Below, piece by piece: positions 35,326-47,129 of a stretch of 64,000 nt of DNA. The notes under the pieces are model-generated. The model saw only the letters and a program-made list of their open reading frames with translations. It did not search any database and was not told the DNA's origin. The DNA is from Ananas comosus. Taxonomy: Eukaryota > Streptophyta > Magnoliopsida > Poales > Bromeliaceae. Position 1 is the first letter of the stretch, and each line of letters begins with the position of its first letter. A program made the position numbers and the translations under genes. The DNA is taken from NCBI RefSeq assembly GCF_001540865.1, contig NC_033625.1, positions 12,167,783-12,231,782 of the forward strand, read 5' to 3'.

Positions 35326-35735
35326 GCCCGTTTGGCCTAGCAGTTGAAGAAATGGTTTTCGTATAATTAATTTTGATTTGAAAAATCAATTTTCGTTAAA
35401 ATTTATAGAGCTTTCAGCTGAATTTAGATAGAAAATGATTTTTCTGAAATAATATTGTAAATTTGTTAATCAAAAAAATTTTCTTTCTTACAAATAATGA
35501 TTTTTACGACAAAATTTCATCTTAAAATAATTTAAATTTTCAATTTCAATTTAAAATCAGAATAAAATATAAAATTTAATATTTTGACTTAAAATATAAT
35601 ATTAAAATATAAATTTAAAAATTAAAATATAATTTTAATTTTAAAGTCTACATTAAAAATTAATGATTTAAAATTTACGTCTAAAAATTAAATTTAAAAA
35701 TTTGAAATTTGAAATTTAAAAGTGATAGAAAGTGA
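35326..35735. mobile_element. Truncated AT-rich MITE (GGCCCGTTTGGCCTAGC end)
   Basis: Begins GGCCCGTTTGGCCTAGCAG. Its first 140 bp match, in inverse orientation, the right end of the element at 61463-62470. The other terminus is missing; L4 is inserted at its ragged end. Confidence 0.55.
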
Positions 35736-37258
35736 TTCAATGTCACGCCCCGAATTACCACGTTTTTCCGGGCATACCAACAGACCCGCCGTATACATAG
35801 AAATTTTTTCGTGTAAATGAAGCGATAGCTGTACCTGTAAACAAGTTCGAGCTACAACCAAGAGTATAGAGCTACCAGAACTAAAACATAAATAAAATAT
35901 AAAGGTTTCACTGTACATACAACATCAACAACAACACCTCGCTGCAGCGAGTGCACAAAACAAAAAGTATGTGTATGAATACAACTCACTATATATCTTT
36001 GACGGGTACTCCGCTAGCACGACAACCAAGGCTGGTAGGGATCTAACTCGCGACTCCCTTATCACGGTCAAAATCAGCAACAGCAGCAGTCGCAGACGAA
36101 GACTCTACAAAAAGGTGTCAACAACTAGGTGTGAGAACTATTGCAAAATAGAGTAATCCTCAGTGGGTACCGTCACCGACCTCAACGGCCCACCCACTAA
36201 GTCTACAGTAATGATATGAATATGATAGTAAGGAAAGCTGGAAAGAACTCTACAACTACATGCCTCTAAACTATCGCTACCAAAACAACTGTCTGTAGAC
36301 ATAAACATGCATCACTAGCTACCACTGACCCAATCTCACACGGGCTGCCCAAACGGACCCATCCTACCTGTAACCAAGTTACACCGTACACCACCCACAG
36401 GGATGGCCGGTCCAAAAAAATGGTCCAAATAGGACGACTGCAACATCAACGCAAGTCAAAGCCTCACTTCGGAGTGGCACTCGTGGGCGTGACCCAACCG
36501 AGTATGGAAGCGTGTCTTTGCCGAGCTCAATCAGGCTCTCACAGGCTGTAATCAATACAAATGGGTCAAACTGGTCTAACAACCAAAGCTTAAGTGCCCT
36601 TGACACAATCTGATGCAAGATACAAAAATCTTAATCCACCATCAACTACGACGGCACCCAACAGTACAGAACAGTCTACACTCTACTGTAAAACGAGTTC
36701 GACCTCTCAGCACGAGCGTAATCTCAACCTACACTAGTCTGGGTATCCACCTTGCACTAACAGCGGTGATACAAGAGAACAATAGCTCCTACAGCTATTT
36801 CGGTTACTTTTCGAAAAATGACAGTGTAGGTTTAACGAGTTTTCTCCTAAGTTAATTCCAAGTTCAGCATATAAATTTGTCTAAATTACTAGATCATGCT
36901 CCAAAAGTCAGATTTCATAAAACATGCATTTTCTGAATTTGAGCAACTAACATGATGAATAAGGCCAAAAACACATGTTGACGCTTCTATAACTTAGAAG
37001 GAAATCCAACTATTTCGTAAATATTAACCCATCTCGAGCGCTCATCCAACATCGGCTAGAAGTCGATAGGAGAACTCCGCACACTCGCTCGACCTCCGAC
37101 GACTCAACCAGGACAACCCACGTGCTCGAACGATCCTCTTAGGAAGTGAAAATCCAAACGAGCTCGATTCTCGACCTTCCAAACGAACGAAGTAAACAAG
37201 CTAGAAAGAGAGAGAGGAAGAGGAGAAACATACTGTTTCTCCAAGCTTCTCAGGCTGC

Positions 37259-37265
37259 TATATAA
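37259..37265 (-). promoter_or_regulatory. TATA box of LTR L4
   Basis: Minus-strand TTATATA, about 75 bp downstream of the last clear GTACCGGTAC unit. Confidence 0.55.
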
Positions 37266-37339
37266 GCTGGGGTAGGTGGCGATACAATTCACAACCAAAA
37301 AGACCAAAATATCCCTTACCAACTCCAATCTGCCTCTGG

Positions 37340-37560
37340 GATACCGGTACTCAACTTGAATACCGGTACTCGACCCTCTCTCCGCAATCTCACGCGCTGG
37401 GTACCGGTACCAGCCCAATGCAGTACCGGTACTCAAGCTCGAGACGGGTACTCAATAACAGGTACCGGTACTCGACATCAGACATGCACAAATTCGAGAG
37501 CATCCAGTTCTACAATCTCACTGGGTCGATATCGGTACTTCTCACCAGGTACCGTTACTC
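37340..37560 (-). repeat. GTACCGGTAC palindrome array in L4
   Basis: Five exact TACCGGTA cores and three one-base variants in 220 bp. Confidence 0.9.
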
Positions 37561-38137
37561 AACACTGAAATTCTGCACTTTGCATATTTCAGTGTAAGAA
37601 CTCCACTCTCGCATCGCGCTGAGTCCGTTTTGCATCCGTTTCACGCCAAAACGACTCCGACTTGTCTCGACACCCACCAGACGTGTCGACAAGCCACAGA
37701 TGCTGAAGCCTGTCTGACCGCTAAATACCAGGAACACTACATTCAAATTAAGAAAAAAAATTTTGATAGATGGAAAAAAAAAAAAACTTTTATATATGTA
37801 GATTGAGTAGGGTTTCGGGCATTTCTTCTCTTTAGACCAACTAGCTAAAAACTTTTCTTTCATTTCGACTTCTTTTATCATAACTATTTCGACTATTTTC
37901 GTCCAACCAATTTCTCCGCAACAACTCTATCTGAGGCAGAAGTTTAGAAATTGATTCCAATGGACTAGGGATCGATGTTGACGGAAGAAAATGAGTTCTC
38001 AACATCAACTTCATTTGAGTAAGAAGTTAAAGTAGTGATTCGATTAACATTTTACCATGTAATCAGGTCGTCTGGTTGTCGTAATAAAAAGATTAATATC
38101 TTTCTATTATTCACCCATAAAAATATATATATGGAGA

Positions 38138-38500
38138 CCCCTCAACTATGGATAATTTTGAAATCGTCCCCAACCTTAGCTTTTTCTTTTTTATGAGTAC
38201 TCTCTTAACTTTTATATTTTCCATCTTAAAGCAATTTTAATCTAATAAGTTAAATATTTTTCTAATTTATTAATAATTATATCAAGTTTTTAAGAATTTT
38301 TAATTAATTTTAGCATGCAAAATTAAAATAGTTAAACTAATAGTTGATAAAATATCTACTCAATTTAACAAAATTTTTAACTAATTTTACTACAATAATT
38401 CCAATAAAAAATTATAAACTAGGAAGTTTTAATAAAAAATAAAAGTTAACATTTATTTCAAAATAGTCCGTAAATATTAGGGGGTATCTTCAGACGTCTT
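38138..38500. mobile_element. AT-rich MITE-like element
   Basis: Begins GGAGACCCCTCAACTATGGA and ends GTAAATATTAGGGGGTATC, which are imperfect inverted repeats. AT-rich interior with no coding. Borders approximate. Confidence 0.4.
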
Positions 38501-39683
38501 TATGCAAGCAATACTATTGCCTAAATTTAATTTATTATATAAACCGTAGATAGGGATGCAAATGGATCCGGATTGGTGGAGCTCCCACCTCGATCCATTC
38601 TGAATCGGTTGATAAGTTGTAACAAAAAAATATAGAAAAATATAATTCACTCCGAATCTGTCCCGATCCGCTAAGTAAATGGAGCGGAATGCGAGAGACC
38701 CTTTTCTTCCTTCAATTCGCCCCGATCAATTAAAAATCCACCAAAAATCCGCTCCCGTCCCGATCTGCCCTGGATGGGGTGGTAAATAGGAGCCAAAAGT
38801 AAAATTAAAAATAACCTGTCTCGAAAAGAAATGGAGTGGGAGGTGGAAGAACCCTCCCGCCCCTGATCTGCCTCGTTTGCTTCCCTATTCATCTATAAAC
38901 TCCTATGAAAACCCATATCCTTTTGTCCATGTGGCGATATCTATAAACTCCTATAAAAACCTATATTTTTTTGCTCACGTGGCGATATTAGCTTAATTTG
39001 ATCTTTTGTGGGGCCTACCCGTCATCTTAAATTACCATACTTAATTGTTATTTGTGTGGGCATATCAGTCATCCTAATTTACATGGTAGGGCCCACTTGG
39101 CATTTTTTTTTTCTCATCTTCTTCCCATTTAATTCAACATGGTCCCACATGGCAATTTTTTTTCTTCATCTTCTTCCCATTTAATTCAGCCGGTTCCCAT
39201 TTAATTGGTTCAAGTAACCGGTTCATCTTTCAACCGGTTATGATTAAACCCATTACATCTTCAACCCTAGCATGTTCGCTACCTCCTAGATGCCGCTCGC
39301 CCCCTAGATGCCTCTCCGACTCCTGATGTATACATCCTCCCTGGACGAAAAATTAGGCTGAATTCACTATCGGTCCTTCTTCCCATTGCGCCGTTTTCGA
39401 TAACGATGCTTCGTTCCTACCGATTGATCCCTCTCCGATCACAAAAATGGTTCAGATTCATTATGTATGCTCTCTTCGACTTGTCGGATATCTATATTTG
39501 TTGAATCCGAAGGGTTGTTTTATGTTGAATGCTGTCTCTATAAAATTTTTATTTGCAGCAAAAAATCTCTATTTCTCTGTTGGTGCTCTTTTCTTCTCTG
39601 ATTTGATTTTCACCTTTTATTTTTTTTTGAATTTCAATTTGGCTGTTATTATCTTTTAAAAAAAAATATTGAGTAATTTTACT

Positions 39684-39914
39684 TTGTCTCAGAAATTAAC
39701 TCTATCGATAGCATCAAACGCTTGGTGCTATCAAGTTTTTCACCGTTAGATTTAACCCTTTAACTATTTTCACCCGTTAAATTATATTATTAAACCAATA
39801 ACTCACTTAACTCTAGGGGGCCCACATCATCATAACCGTACATTTTTTCATCTAAGGGCTGAAAACCTAATAGCACCAATAGGTTGGTGCTATTGATAGT
39901 ATTCCAGCCTAGAG
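39684..39914. mobile_element. Hairpin-ended MITE M1
   Basis: Terminal segments CTATCGATAGCATCAAACGC and its near-complement CACCAATAGGTTGGTGCTAT each fold on themselves, and are inverted relative to each other. About 230 bp, flanked on the right by (TA)n. Confidence 0.6.
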
Positions 39915-39915
39915 G

Positions 39916-39916
<1 letters not shown>

Positions 39917-39960
<44 letters not shown>
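39917..39960. repeat. (TA)n(GA)n microsatellite
   Basis: About 8 TA then 15 GA units between M1 and M2. Confidence 0.95.
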
Positions 39961-39962
<2 letters not shown>

Positions 39963-40183
39963 GAGCTAGAATACTCTCAAAAGCACCAAGGGAGTGGTGC
40001 TTTTGAGTTTTTAGCCATTGGATGGAGAGATGTAGGGTTGAGATGATGAGAGTAGGTGGTGGTAGGTGGTGGTAGGTGGAATAGTGTTTGGTCCAAAGGT
40101 TATTAGTAATCAAGAAGTAGATCCAAGGGCGAGAAACTCAAGAGCACTAAGGGATTGGTGCTTTTGAGAGTATTCTAGCTCAA
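39961..40183. mobile_element. Hairpin-ended MITE M2 (223 bp)
   Basis: Perfect 29-bp terminal inverted repeats starting TTGAGCTAGAATACTCTCAA. Just inside, AAAAGCACCAAgggagtggtgctttt forms a hairpin at each end. Interior contains a (GGTGGTA)n short repeat. No coding. Near-perfect ends imply recent activity. Confidence 0.8.
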
Positions 40184-40203
40184 TTATATATATATATATA
40201 TAG

Positions 40204-40582
40204 AGCAGGGCTGCTGTGCTCTCAGGAGCACGGAGGCCTCCGTGCTCCTGAGCTGTTTTCGATGATGGAATTTTCGAATCGATGATCGGCTCCGTTAGAC
40301 TTGATCTAGCGCATTTGAAGTTTCTAGAAAATAATTTTTGCGATTTTTCGATATCATTTACCTAGTGATCGAAAGGATTCAAAATCTATAATTTTTAATG
40401 GTTGATATCTGCCGTTTTCAAGTTTAACGGTGTAGAAGTATTCAAATTAGATGAAATTTTGATAGAAAATTCTTTATACTATCTACAACAAGATCTATAT
40501 TTCTGATCGAAAATTTTAGTGCCATATCACCACTTTTTATAGGATTTTTATTTTCAGCCGTTAAAAATTATTGATTTTGAAT
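40204..40582. mobile_element. Hairpin-ended MITE M3, left half before a gap
   Basis: Starts GAGCAGGGCTGCTGTGCTCT, then a perfect 32-bp palindrome (40221-40252). Its body (CTTGATCTAGCGCATTTGAAG...TCGAAAGGATTCAAAAT) recurs several times at 55936-57390. The right half is in the gap. Confidence 0.75.
40221..40252. repeat. Perfect 32-bp palindrome
   Basis: CTCAGGAGCACGGAGG followed immediately by its exact complement, no loop. It is the terminal hairpin of M3. Confidence 0.95.
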
Positions 40583-41297
40583 NNNNNNNNNNNNNNNNNN
40601 NNNNNNNNNNNNNNNNNNNNNNNNNNNNNNNNNNNNNNNNNNNNNNNNNNNNNNNNNNNNNNNNNNNNNNNNNNNNNNNNNNNNNNNNNNNNNNNNNNNN
40701 NNNNNNNNNNNNNNNNNNNNNNNNNNNNNNNNNNNNNNNNNNNNNNNNNNNNNNNNNNNNNNNNNNNNNNNNNNNNNNNNNNNNNNNNNNNNNNNNNNNN
40801 NNNNNNNNNNNNNNNNNNNNNNNNNNNNNNNNNNNNNNNNNNNNNNNNNNNNNNNNNNNNNNNNNNNNNNNNNNNNNNNNNNNNNNNNNNNNNNNNNNNN
40901 NNNNNNNNNNNNNNNNNNNNNNNNNNNNNNNNNNNNNNNNNNNNNNNNNNNNNNNNNNNNNNNNNNNNNNNNNNNNNNNNNNNNNNNNNNNNNNNNNNNN
41001 NNNNNNNNNNNNNNNNNNNNNNNNNNNNNNNNNNNNNNNNNNNNNNNNNNNNNNNNNNNNNNNNNNNNNNNNNNNNNNNNNNNNNNNNNNNNNNNNNNNN
41101 NNNNNNNNNNNNNNNNNNNNNNNNNNNNNNNNNNNNNNNNNNNNNNNNNNNNNNNNNNNNNNNNNNNNNNNNNNNNNNNNNNNNNNNNNNNNNNNNNNNN
41201 NNNNNNNNNNNNNNNNNNNNNNNNNNNNNNNNNNNNNNNNNNNNNNNNNNNNNNNNNNNNNNNNNNNNNNNNNNNNNNNNNNNNNNNNNNNNNNNNN
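40583..41297. other. Assembly gap, 715 N
   Basis: Undetermined bases. The long ORFs spanning it are artefacts. Confidence 0.99.
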
Positions 41298-41679
41298 AGT
41301 TCCAATTCAAAATTTCAATTTAAATCAAAAATTAAAATTTGGCTTTAAGATTAAAAGTTCAATTTAGATTCAAATTTAAAAGTTTAATATAAATTTCAAA
41401 ATTAAAATTTTGCATTACAATACCAACTTCAAAAATTAAATTTAAATTCAATATTTTTTTGAGCTGGATACTTAACAAATTGGGTATTATCTAATTTGGT
41501 AAGTTATCAAAGAGAATAAGATATTTGATATTTATAGGATGCTGACAAATTTGGTATATACTACTAATTTTCTTTCTAATATTGTCATACTAACTAATTC
41601 AAATCGGTAACCTGTTCAGCAGGTTACTTCATGTAAAACTCAATTACACCCTTTACTAATTAAGAATAAGATTTTAATA

Positions 41680-41792
41680 TTTATGGTGTAATAGTATAAT
41701 CTAACGGGTGAAAATGATCAGAGGCGTAGATCTAACGGTAAAATATTTACAAGTACCAAATACTTGGTACTTTTACAAACACCATAGTCGAA
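41680..41792. mobile_element. MITE remnant M4 (right end)
   Basis: GTATAATCTAACGGGTGAAAATGATC followed by the terminal hairpin AAGTACCAAATACTTGGTACTTTT. The same block occurs in M6 at 59578. Confidence 0.6.
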
Positions 41793-41810
41793 CTCTCTCT
41801 CTCTCTCTCT

Positions 41811-42623
41811 NNNNNNNNNNNNNNNNNNNNNNNNNNNNNNNNNNNNNNNNNNNNNNNNNNNNNNNNNNNNNNNNNNNNNNNNNNNNNNNNNNNNNNNNNN
41901 NNNNNNNNNNNNNNNNNNNNNNNNNNNNNNNNNNNNNNNNNNNNNNNNNNNNNNNNNNNNNNNNNNNNNNNNNNNNNNNNNNNNNNNNNNNNNNNNNNNN
42001 NNNNNNNNNNNNNNNNNNNNNNNNNNNNNNNNNNNNNNNNNNNNNNNNNNNNNNNNNNNNNNNNNNNNNNNNNNNNNNNNNNNNNNNNNNNNNNNNNNNN
42101 NNNNNNNNNNNNNNNNNNNNNNNNNNNNNNNNNNNNNNNNNNNNNNNNNNNNNNNNNNNNNNNNNNNNNNNNNNNNNNNNNNNNNNNNNNNNNNNNNNNN
42201 NNNNNNNNNNNNNNNNNNNNNNNNNNNNNNNNNNNNNNNNNNNNNNNNNNNNNNNNNNNNNNNNNNNNNNNNNNNNNNNNNNNNNNNNNNNNNNNNNNNN
42301 NNNNNNNNNNNNNNNNNNNNNNNNNNNNNNNNNNNNNNNNNNNNNNNNNNNNNNNNNNNNNNNNNNNNNNNNNNNNNNNNNNNNNNNNNNNNNNNNNNNN
42401 NNNNNNNNNNNNNNNNNNNNNNNNNNNNNNNNNNNNNNNNNNNNNNNNNNNNNNNNNNNNNNNNNNNNNNNNNNNNNNNNNNNNNNNNNNNNNNNNNNNN
42501 NNNNNNNNNNNNNNNNNNNNNNNNNNNNNNNNNNNNNNNNNNNNNNNNNNNNNNNNNNNNNNNNNNNNNNNNNNNNNNNNNNNNNNNNNNNNNNNNNNNN
42601 NNNNNNNNNNNNNNNNNNNNNNN
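41811..42623. other. Assembly gap, 813 N, bounded by microsatellites
   Basis: The left edge is (CT)n at 41792-41810 and the right edge (TA)n at 42624-42676, which probably caused the gap. Confidence 0.99.
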
Positions 42624-42678
<55 letters not shown>

Positions 42679-43013
42679 CTAGAATGGCAATTGCAAAATA
42701 ATTGCAACCAGTGTGTGCACTGACTAATTTTTATTATTTTCTTCATTTGTTTGTTGAATACTTTATTTTTTCGATTGTTGTGATGATGTTTTTTTATTAT
42801 TTCTGTTTAAAATTATTCTTTTACTACAAGTTATACAACTTATATATTCTAATCAATTTTATAAGTTGCTGCTTCACTTGATCTATTGCTTCTACTGTTT
42901 CTTCTACTGTATATCTGGGTTGCAAAAAGATATTGTGCTTTTGATTTGCTACTATTGATTTTTGTACTATTGCAATCGTATATTTTTTAGACAGTCGGTT
43001 AGTAATATTTTTT

Positions 43014-45347
43014 AGGGATAATTTTCTATATACCCCTCATATATTTGAAAATATCCAATTTACCGCTACTTTTTTTTTTCTTTCTAAAATACCCCTCATA
43101 TGTTCCACCATTATTGCAAAATAACCCCGCAGTTATCTCCTGTTAAGTTAACTTGGGTTAAACGTAAGTTATGTAGTATCCTTAGTTTTTGGGTTGCCCG
43201 CGAGATTTCAGCATCTGAGGCTTGTCGATACATCTGGAGAGTGTCGGGACAAGTCGGAGTCGTTTTGACGCGAAATAGACGCAAAACGGACTCAATGCGA
43301 CGCAAGAGCAGAGTTTTAATATTGGAATCTGCAAAGTGCGGGTTTTCAGTGTTGAGTACCGGTACCCCAGTGTAATTCCAATTAGACTGCTCTCGGGTTG
43401 CGCCAATTTGATGCTGGGTACCGGTACGGCATCGGGCTGGTACCGGTACCTTGTGTGCGAGCTTGCAGGTTGAGAGGCCATTTGAGTTGGTAGAGGATAT
43501 GGTAGTCTTTATTGAGTTAGTGAGGGGTATTATGGTCATTATGTTGGATAAGATTGCCACCTAATCTTCCATATCCTTATCAACTTAATTAGCTGAGAGC
43601 TTCTCCTTTTCTCTCTAATTTGATCGTGTGCATGGTAGAGAGCGCGACTCGAGCTCGGGAGATTTTCGTCGTCATTTCGGAGGGCCGTTTGAGGGTGCGT
43701 GCGTCGTGGTAGCGCCATTGGAGGCCGGGCGAGCGCGTGTTTTCCTTTCCTTCTGACTTCTCACCGTCGTTGGATTAGCTTTTCAAGGTGGGTTGATGTT
43801 ACCGAAAATTTCGGATTTCCTCCTAAGCCGCAATTGACAGTATGTATTATTGGGTTTTGTATATCATGTTCTATAGCTCGAATTCGTGGATTTGCATGTT
43901 CTTTAAATCTGAATTTGGAGCTTAGTTATTGGTTTAGATAAATTATATATGTTGGACTTGGATTTGATTTAGGAGAAATATTTAGATTCTATACTGTCAT
44001 TTTCTTAAAACTACCAGATTTAGCTTTAGGAATTGTAGTTTGTTTGTATCGCCGCAGTTTGTATGCGGTGAATATCCAGAATAGTGTAGAATAAATTTAC
44101 GCTCGTGCTGGGATGTCGAATGTATTTTTACAGTAGTGTCTAGACTGTTCCGGACTGTCGGGTGCCGTTGCGGTTGACGGTGGACCCGGATTGCTGTTTT
44201 TGCATCAGATTGTGCCGAGAGCATGTTTATTATAGTTGTTAGACCAGTTAGACCATTCTGTTTTGATTACAGCCTGTGAGAGCCTGATTGAGCTCGGCAG
44301 AGATACGCTTGCAATTTTGGTTGGGTAGCGCCTACGAGTGCCACTCTGAAGTCGGGCTTTGTGCTTTTGCGTTATTGTCGTTGTGTCCTGATTGGACTCG
44401 CTCTCCACTGACGACCCAGCGTGGAGGTAGTTAGTGTAGCTTCGACAGGCGGGACGGGTGTGTTCACAGTCCCTAATGAGATTGGGTCAGTCATTGCATT
44501 TTACTATCCTTGAGCATACTTCTGTAGACTTAGTGGGTGAGCCGTTGAGGTCGGTAGCGGCACCCACTGAGGACTACTTCTTTTTGCAGTAGTTCTCACA
44601 CCCGGTTGTTGAACCCTTTTTGCAAAGCCTTCTTCTTCGGCTGCTGCTGTTGTGGATACTGATCGTGGAAAGAGAGTCGCGAGTTAAATCCCTTCCCGTT
44701 TTGCTGCTGATCTAGAGATATACCCGCTACAGGTAGTGTTGATTTTTTATGCTTATACATACTGATGTTATATCCTTGCTCGAGCGAGTGCTTTGTATCT
44801 GGAGACTATGTATGTATAAAGAACCTGATGTTATTTATATATGTTTTTCAGTTTAGCAACTCTCTACTACTAGTTGTAGTTTTGTACGATTATAGGTACA
44901 GATACAGCTATCGCTTCGTATACAGGAAAAATTTCTATGTATACGGCGAATTTGTCGGCATGCCCGGGGAAACGAGTAATTCGGGGCATGACAAGTTAAA
45001 TATCTACCACAGTTAAAAAAAATTAAAATACCAATTTTGCCCTTAACTTAAGGGCAAATAAGAAATGTTGGTGACGGTAGAGGGGTATATTGGAAAATAC
45101 CAAAAGTCAAAATACTTTTTGTACCCCTGACTTTAAGGGCAAATAAGAAAGACAGTGATAGTGGAAGGGTATATTTGAAAGGACAAAATAGTAATTTTAC
45201 GAGATAACAGAATTAATTAACAGATTTTAACTCTAGGGGTATATTAGAAATAGGTTGGAACGTAGGAAGGATATTTTCAATATTAGCTTTCTAAGAGGAA
45301 TAAATTGAAAAGTCGGAAACTTTTCAGGGGTATAAGCAATTGCCCCT
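43014..45347. mobile_element. MITE (AGGGGCAATT ends) split by L7
   Basis: The left end AGGGATAATTTTCTATATACCCCT is inverted relative to the right end AGGGGTATAAGCAATTGCCCCT. Flanked by ATTTTTT on both sides (43007-43013 and 45348-45354). Without L7 it is about 507 bp. Interior contains repeated AGGGGTATAnT blocks. A 7-9-bp duplication fits hAT or Mutator-type MITEs. Confidence 0.65.
43172..44993 (+). mobile_element. Long solo LTR L7 (1822 bp)
   Basis: Starts TGTAGTATCCTTAG and ends AATTCGGGGCATGACA, with a perfect AGTTA duplication at 43167-43171 and 44994-44998. Three exact GTACCGGTAC palindromes lie at 43356, 43418 and 43440. The core GTAGACTTAGTGGGT...CACCCACTGAGGACTA is at 44526-44577, followed by GTTCTCACACCC. 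Same family as L4 but inserted in the opposite orientation. The TATA box is weak (CCATATCC near 43567). Confidence 0.9.
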
Positions 45348-45354
45348 ATTTTTT

Positions 45355-46270
45355 AACCAACTTTTTCTATTAATGCTATTTCATTCTTTCCTTCATTTTT
45401 TACCAACTATTATTTTTTCTTTGAGCCAACTCTTGCAGATTTTTTTCGACTTCTGCAACTCTAAATTTCATTATATCTATAGCTGTTCCTGCTACTATTG
45501 CTTCAGCTGCTTCTATTTTTATTTGTTTGTTATTCAAAAATTTTTAATTCTTCTTATGTATTTACTATTTTGTCTTTTCTTAGCTTTTTTTATAAGATCT
45601 CAAATATTTCTTCAGGTTATCTATACATCAAATTTTTTTCTCTTATAGTTCTATTTTTTTTCATTTTGTTTGTTCTCTATGGTCGAAATATGATATATTA
45701 TATTATAAATATAATAACGAAAATAATCAAATATTATAATTTAAAGAGAAGAAATAAAAAAATTTACAACAAAAGCTAAAGTTAAATATCGAATATTATC
45801 TACCGCCGCATCGCGTTGGTCACTATACTAGAAGACAATTAAATCTCATTCCAATCCCTTCTATTTTCACTTTCAATCCCACCACACTCTTAAAGAAGAA
45901 AATTATTTAATATTTAAAAAAGTTTAAACTTGCTAGATAAATATAAATCGGTTGACCAAAAGTTAATCCATTAGATATAGTTTATGATATTTTAAAGGCT
46001 TTATGTGTAAAACTTATAAATTTGTATGTCTATATATTAAAATCAGACAATATATTTTTATCTATACCAATAATCTTTTGAATTATTTGAGAAGTAGTTA
46101 ATAGATTTTTTTTAAAAGATTTAAATATTTTCTCTATCAAATTAAATTTTATTTCAAAATATTTAGCGTAAAATACTGAGTTTGGTGTACGAGCTAAGGA
46201 TGCATTGGGTGCAAGAACAAATACCCTTTTCTTTCCTAATCAGCTTCAAGTGAGAAGTTCCTCCGTCTTA
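45355..46270. other. T-rich stretch and end of H2
   Basis: Hydrophobic short ORFs at 45340-45779 reflect T-richness. No gene seen. Confidence 0.4.
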
Positions 46271-46277
46271 TAAAGTA

Positions 46278-46476
46278 GCCTACACCGAGTGCATCTGATG
46301 TTTGTGCACCTTCCATTTATCAATCCTACATTTTATATTACATTTTAATCTAAGCCATCTAGATAACTTTATAAATTTATATTTTTAATTTTTGATGATT
46401 GAATCAAAGAATATAATAGAATAAAGAGTTCATAGACAAGGAGTATACTTGGTATATGAATACACCTGGTGTAGGC
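46278..46476. mobile_element. Short MITE (GCCTACACC ends, 199 bp)
   Basis: Perfect 9-bp inverted ends GCCTACACC / GGTGTAGGC, extended imperfectly by GAGTGCATCTG and GTATACCAAGTATAC-type sequence. Target duplication unclear. Confidence 0.55.
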
Positions 46477-46661
46477 TTAATTTTTTTTTATTTGAGATAT
46501 TAAGCCTAGAATTTTAAAATTTTGTCCCCATCATAGTTTGCTAATTAATTTCATATCTTATTCTACTGGACATCCGTAATAGTGTAGTTAAAATTCAAAA
46601 TATGCAAGCTTAGAAAAGGATATACAAGATTCACCCGAATTGGATCGGAATGTTCCATTTT

Positions 46662-47127
46662 GGAGCCATTTGGTTGCATATAGTTGCAACTACACTGCAG
46701 TTGTAACTGCATGTAAATACAAATTCGGTGTTTGATTTGATATATTTAACTCCAACTGTTGTAGTAGGAACTGCAGAAGGAGGTCCAACTGCAACAGTTC
46801 GAGCTACGCCCAAATTGGCCACAGTTCCAACTACAGCAATTGGAGAGAATAACTTTAAATAAAAGGTATACTTACCTTCTCAATATTTTTTAAACAAAAA
46901 TTATTTTTCTTCTTTACGTTGGAGGTAATCTCACCATCATATATATCAAATGATAAAATTTTAAAAATTATTTCTCAACTGTATACAAACAAATAAATTA
47001 TTTATACTTGCAGCGTTTTCTACTACATCCAACCAAACAGAATTAATATAGTTGTAACTGTTGTATTTACAACTGTATGCATCTCTAACTATACTGTATT
47101 TATAATTACATCTAACCAAACGGCCCC
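46662..47127. mobile_element. MITE with GGGGCCGTTTGGTT-type ends (466 bp)
   Basis: Left GGAGCCATTTGGTTGCATATAG and right CTAACCAAACGGCCCC are inverted repeats, flanked by TTT on each side. Several GTTGCAACTACA/TGTAGTTGTAAC sub-repeats inside. PIF/Harbinger- or hAT-like; no transposase. Confidence 0.65.
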
Positions 47128-47129
47128 TT

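Larger units (their letters stand above)
35741..37741 (-). mobile_element. Long solo LTR L4 (2001 bp)
   Basis: The minus strand begins TGTAGTGTTCCTGGTATT and ends AATTCGGGGCGTGACA. Perfect 5-bp duplication TTCAA at 35736-35740 and 37742-37746. TATA CTTATATAG at 37258-37266. GTACCGGTAC array at 37340-37560. CCCACT core at 36160-36215. Clearly the same family as L7: both share TGCAAAACGGACTC and TTTTCAGTGTTGAGTA segments upstream of the palindromes and GCGATAGCTGT near the end. No coding. Confidence 0.9.
38892..45831 (+). mobile_element. Putative Helitron H2 with duplicated 5' end
   Basis: The 5' terminus TCTATAAACTCCTATnAAAACC occurs twice in tandem (TC at 38892 and at 38940), each after an A or TA and followed by CAT/CACGTGGCGATAT. 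The 3' end is CCGCCGCATCGCGTTGG, then CTAG at 45828-45831; the next base is A rather than T. A CTTCG/CCGATC pyrimidine leader follows the 5' end. Between the ends lie MITEs, two gaps and the L7-bearing MITE. Pairing of the ends across gaps is inference. Confidence 0.4.

Noticed and set aside
38560..38880. GATCCG/CCCGATCC-rich region as an LTR or gene
   Set aside because: Resembles repetitive TIR-element ends but neither terminus nor duplication could be found.
40561..42746. ORFs of 245-342 codons
   Set aside because: Almost entirely N from assembly gaps.
45340..45779. Hydrophobic, Phe/Leu-rich ORFs that look like membrane proteins
   Set aside because: T-rich DNA gives Phe/Leu/Ile by composition; no start context, no homologue recognised, inside a Helitron tail.
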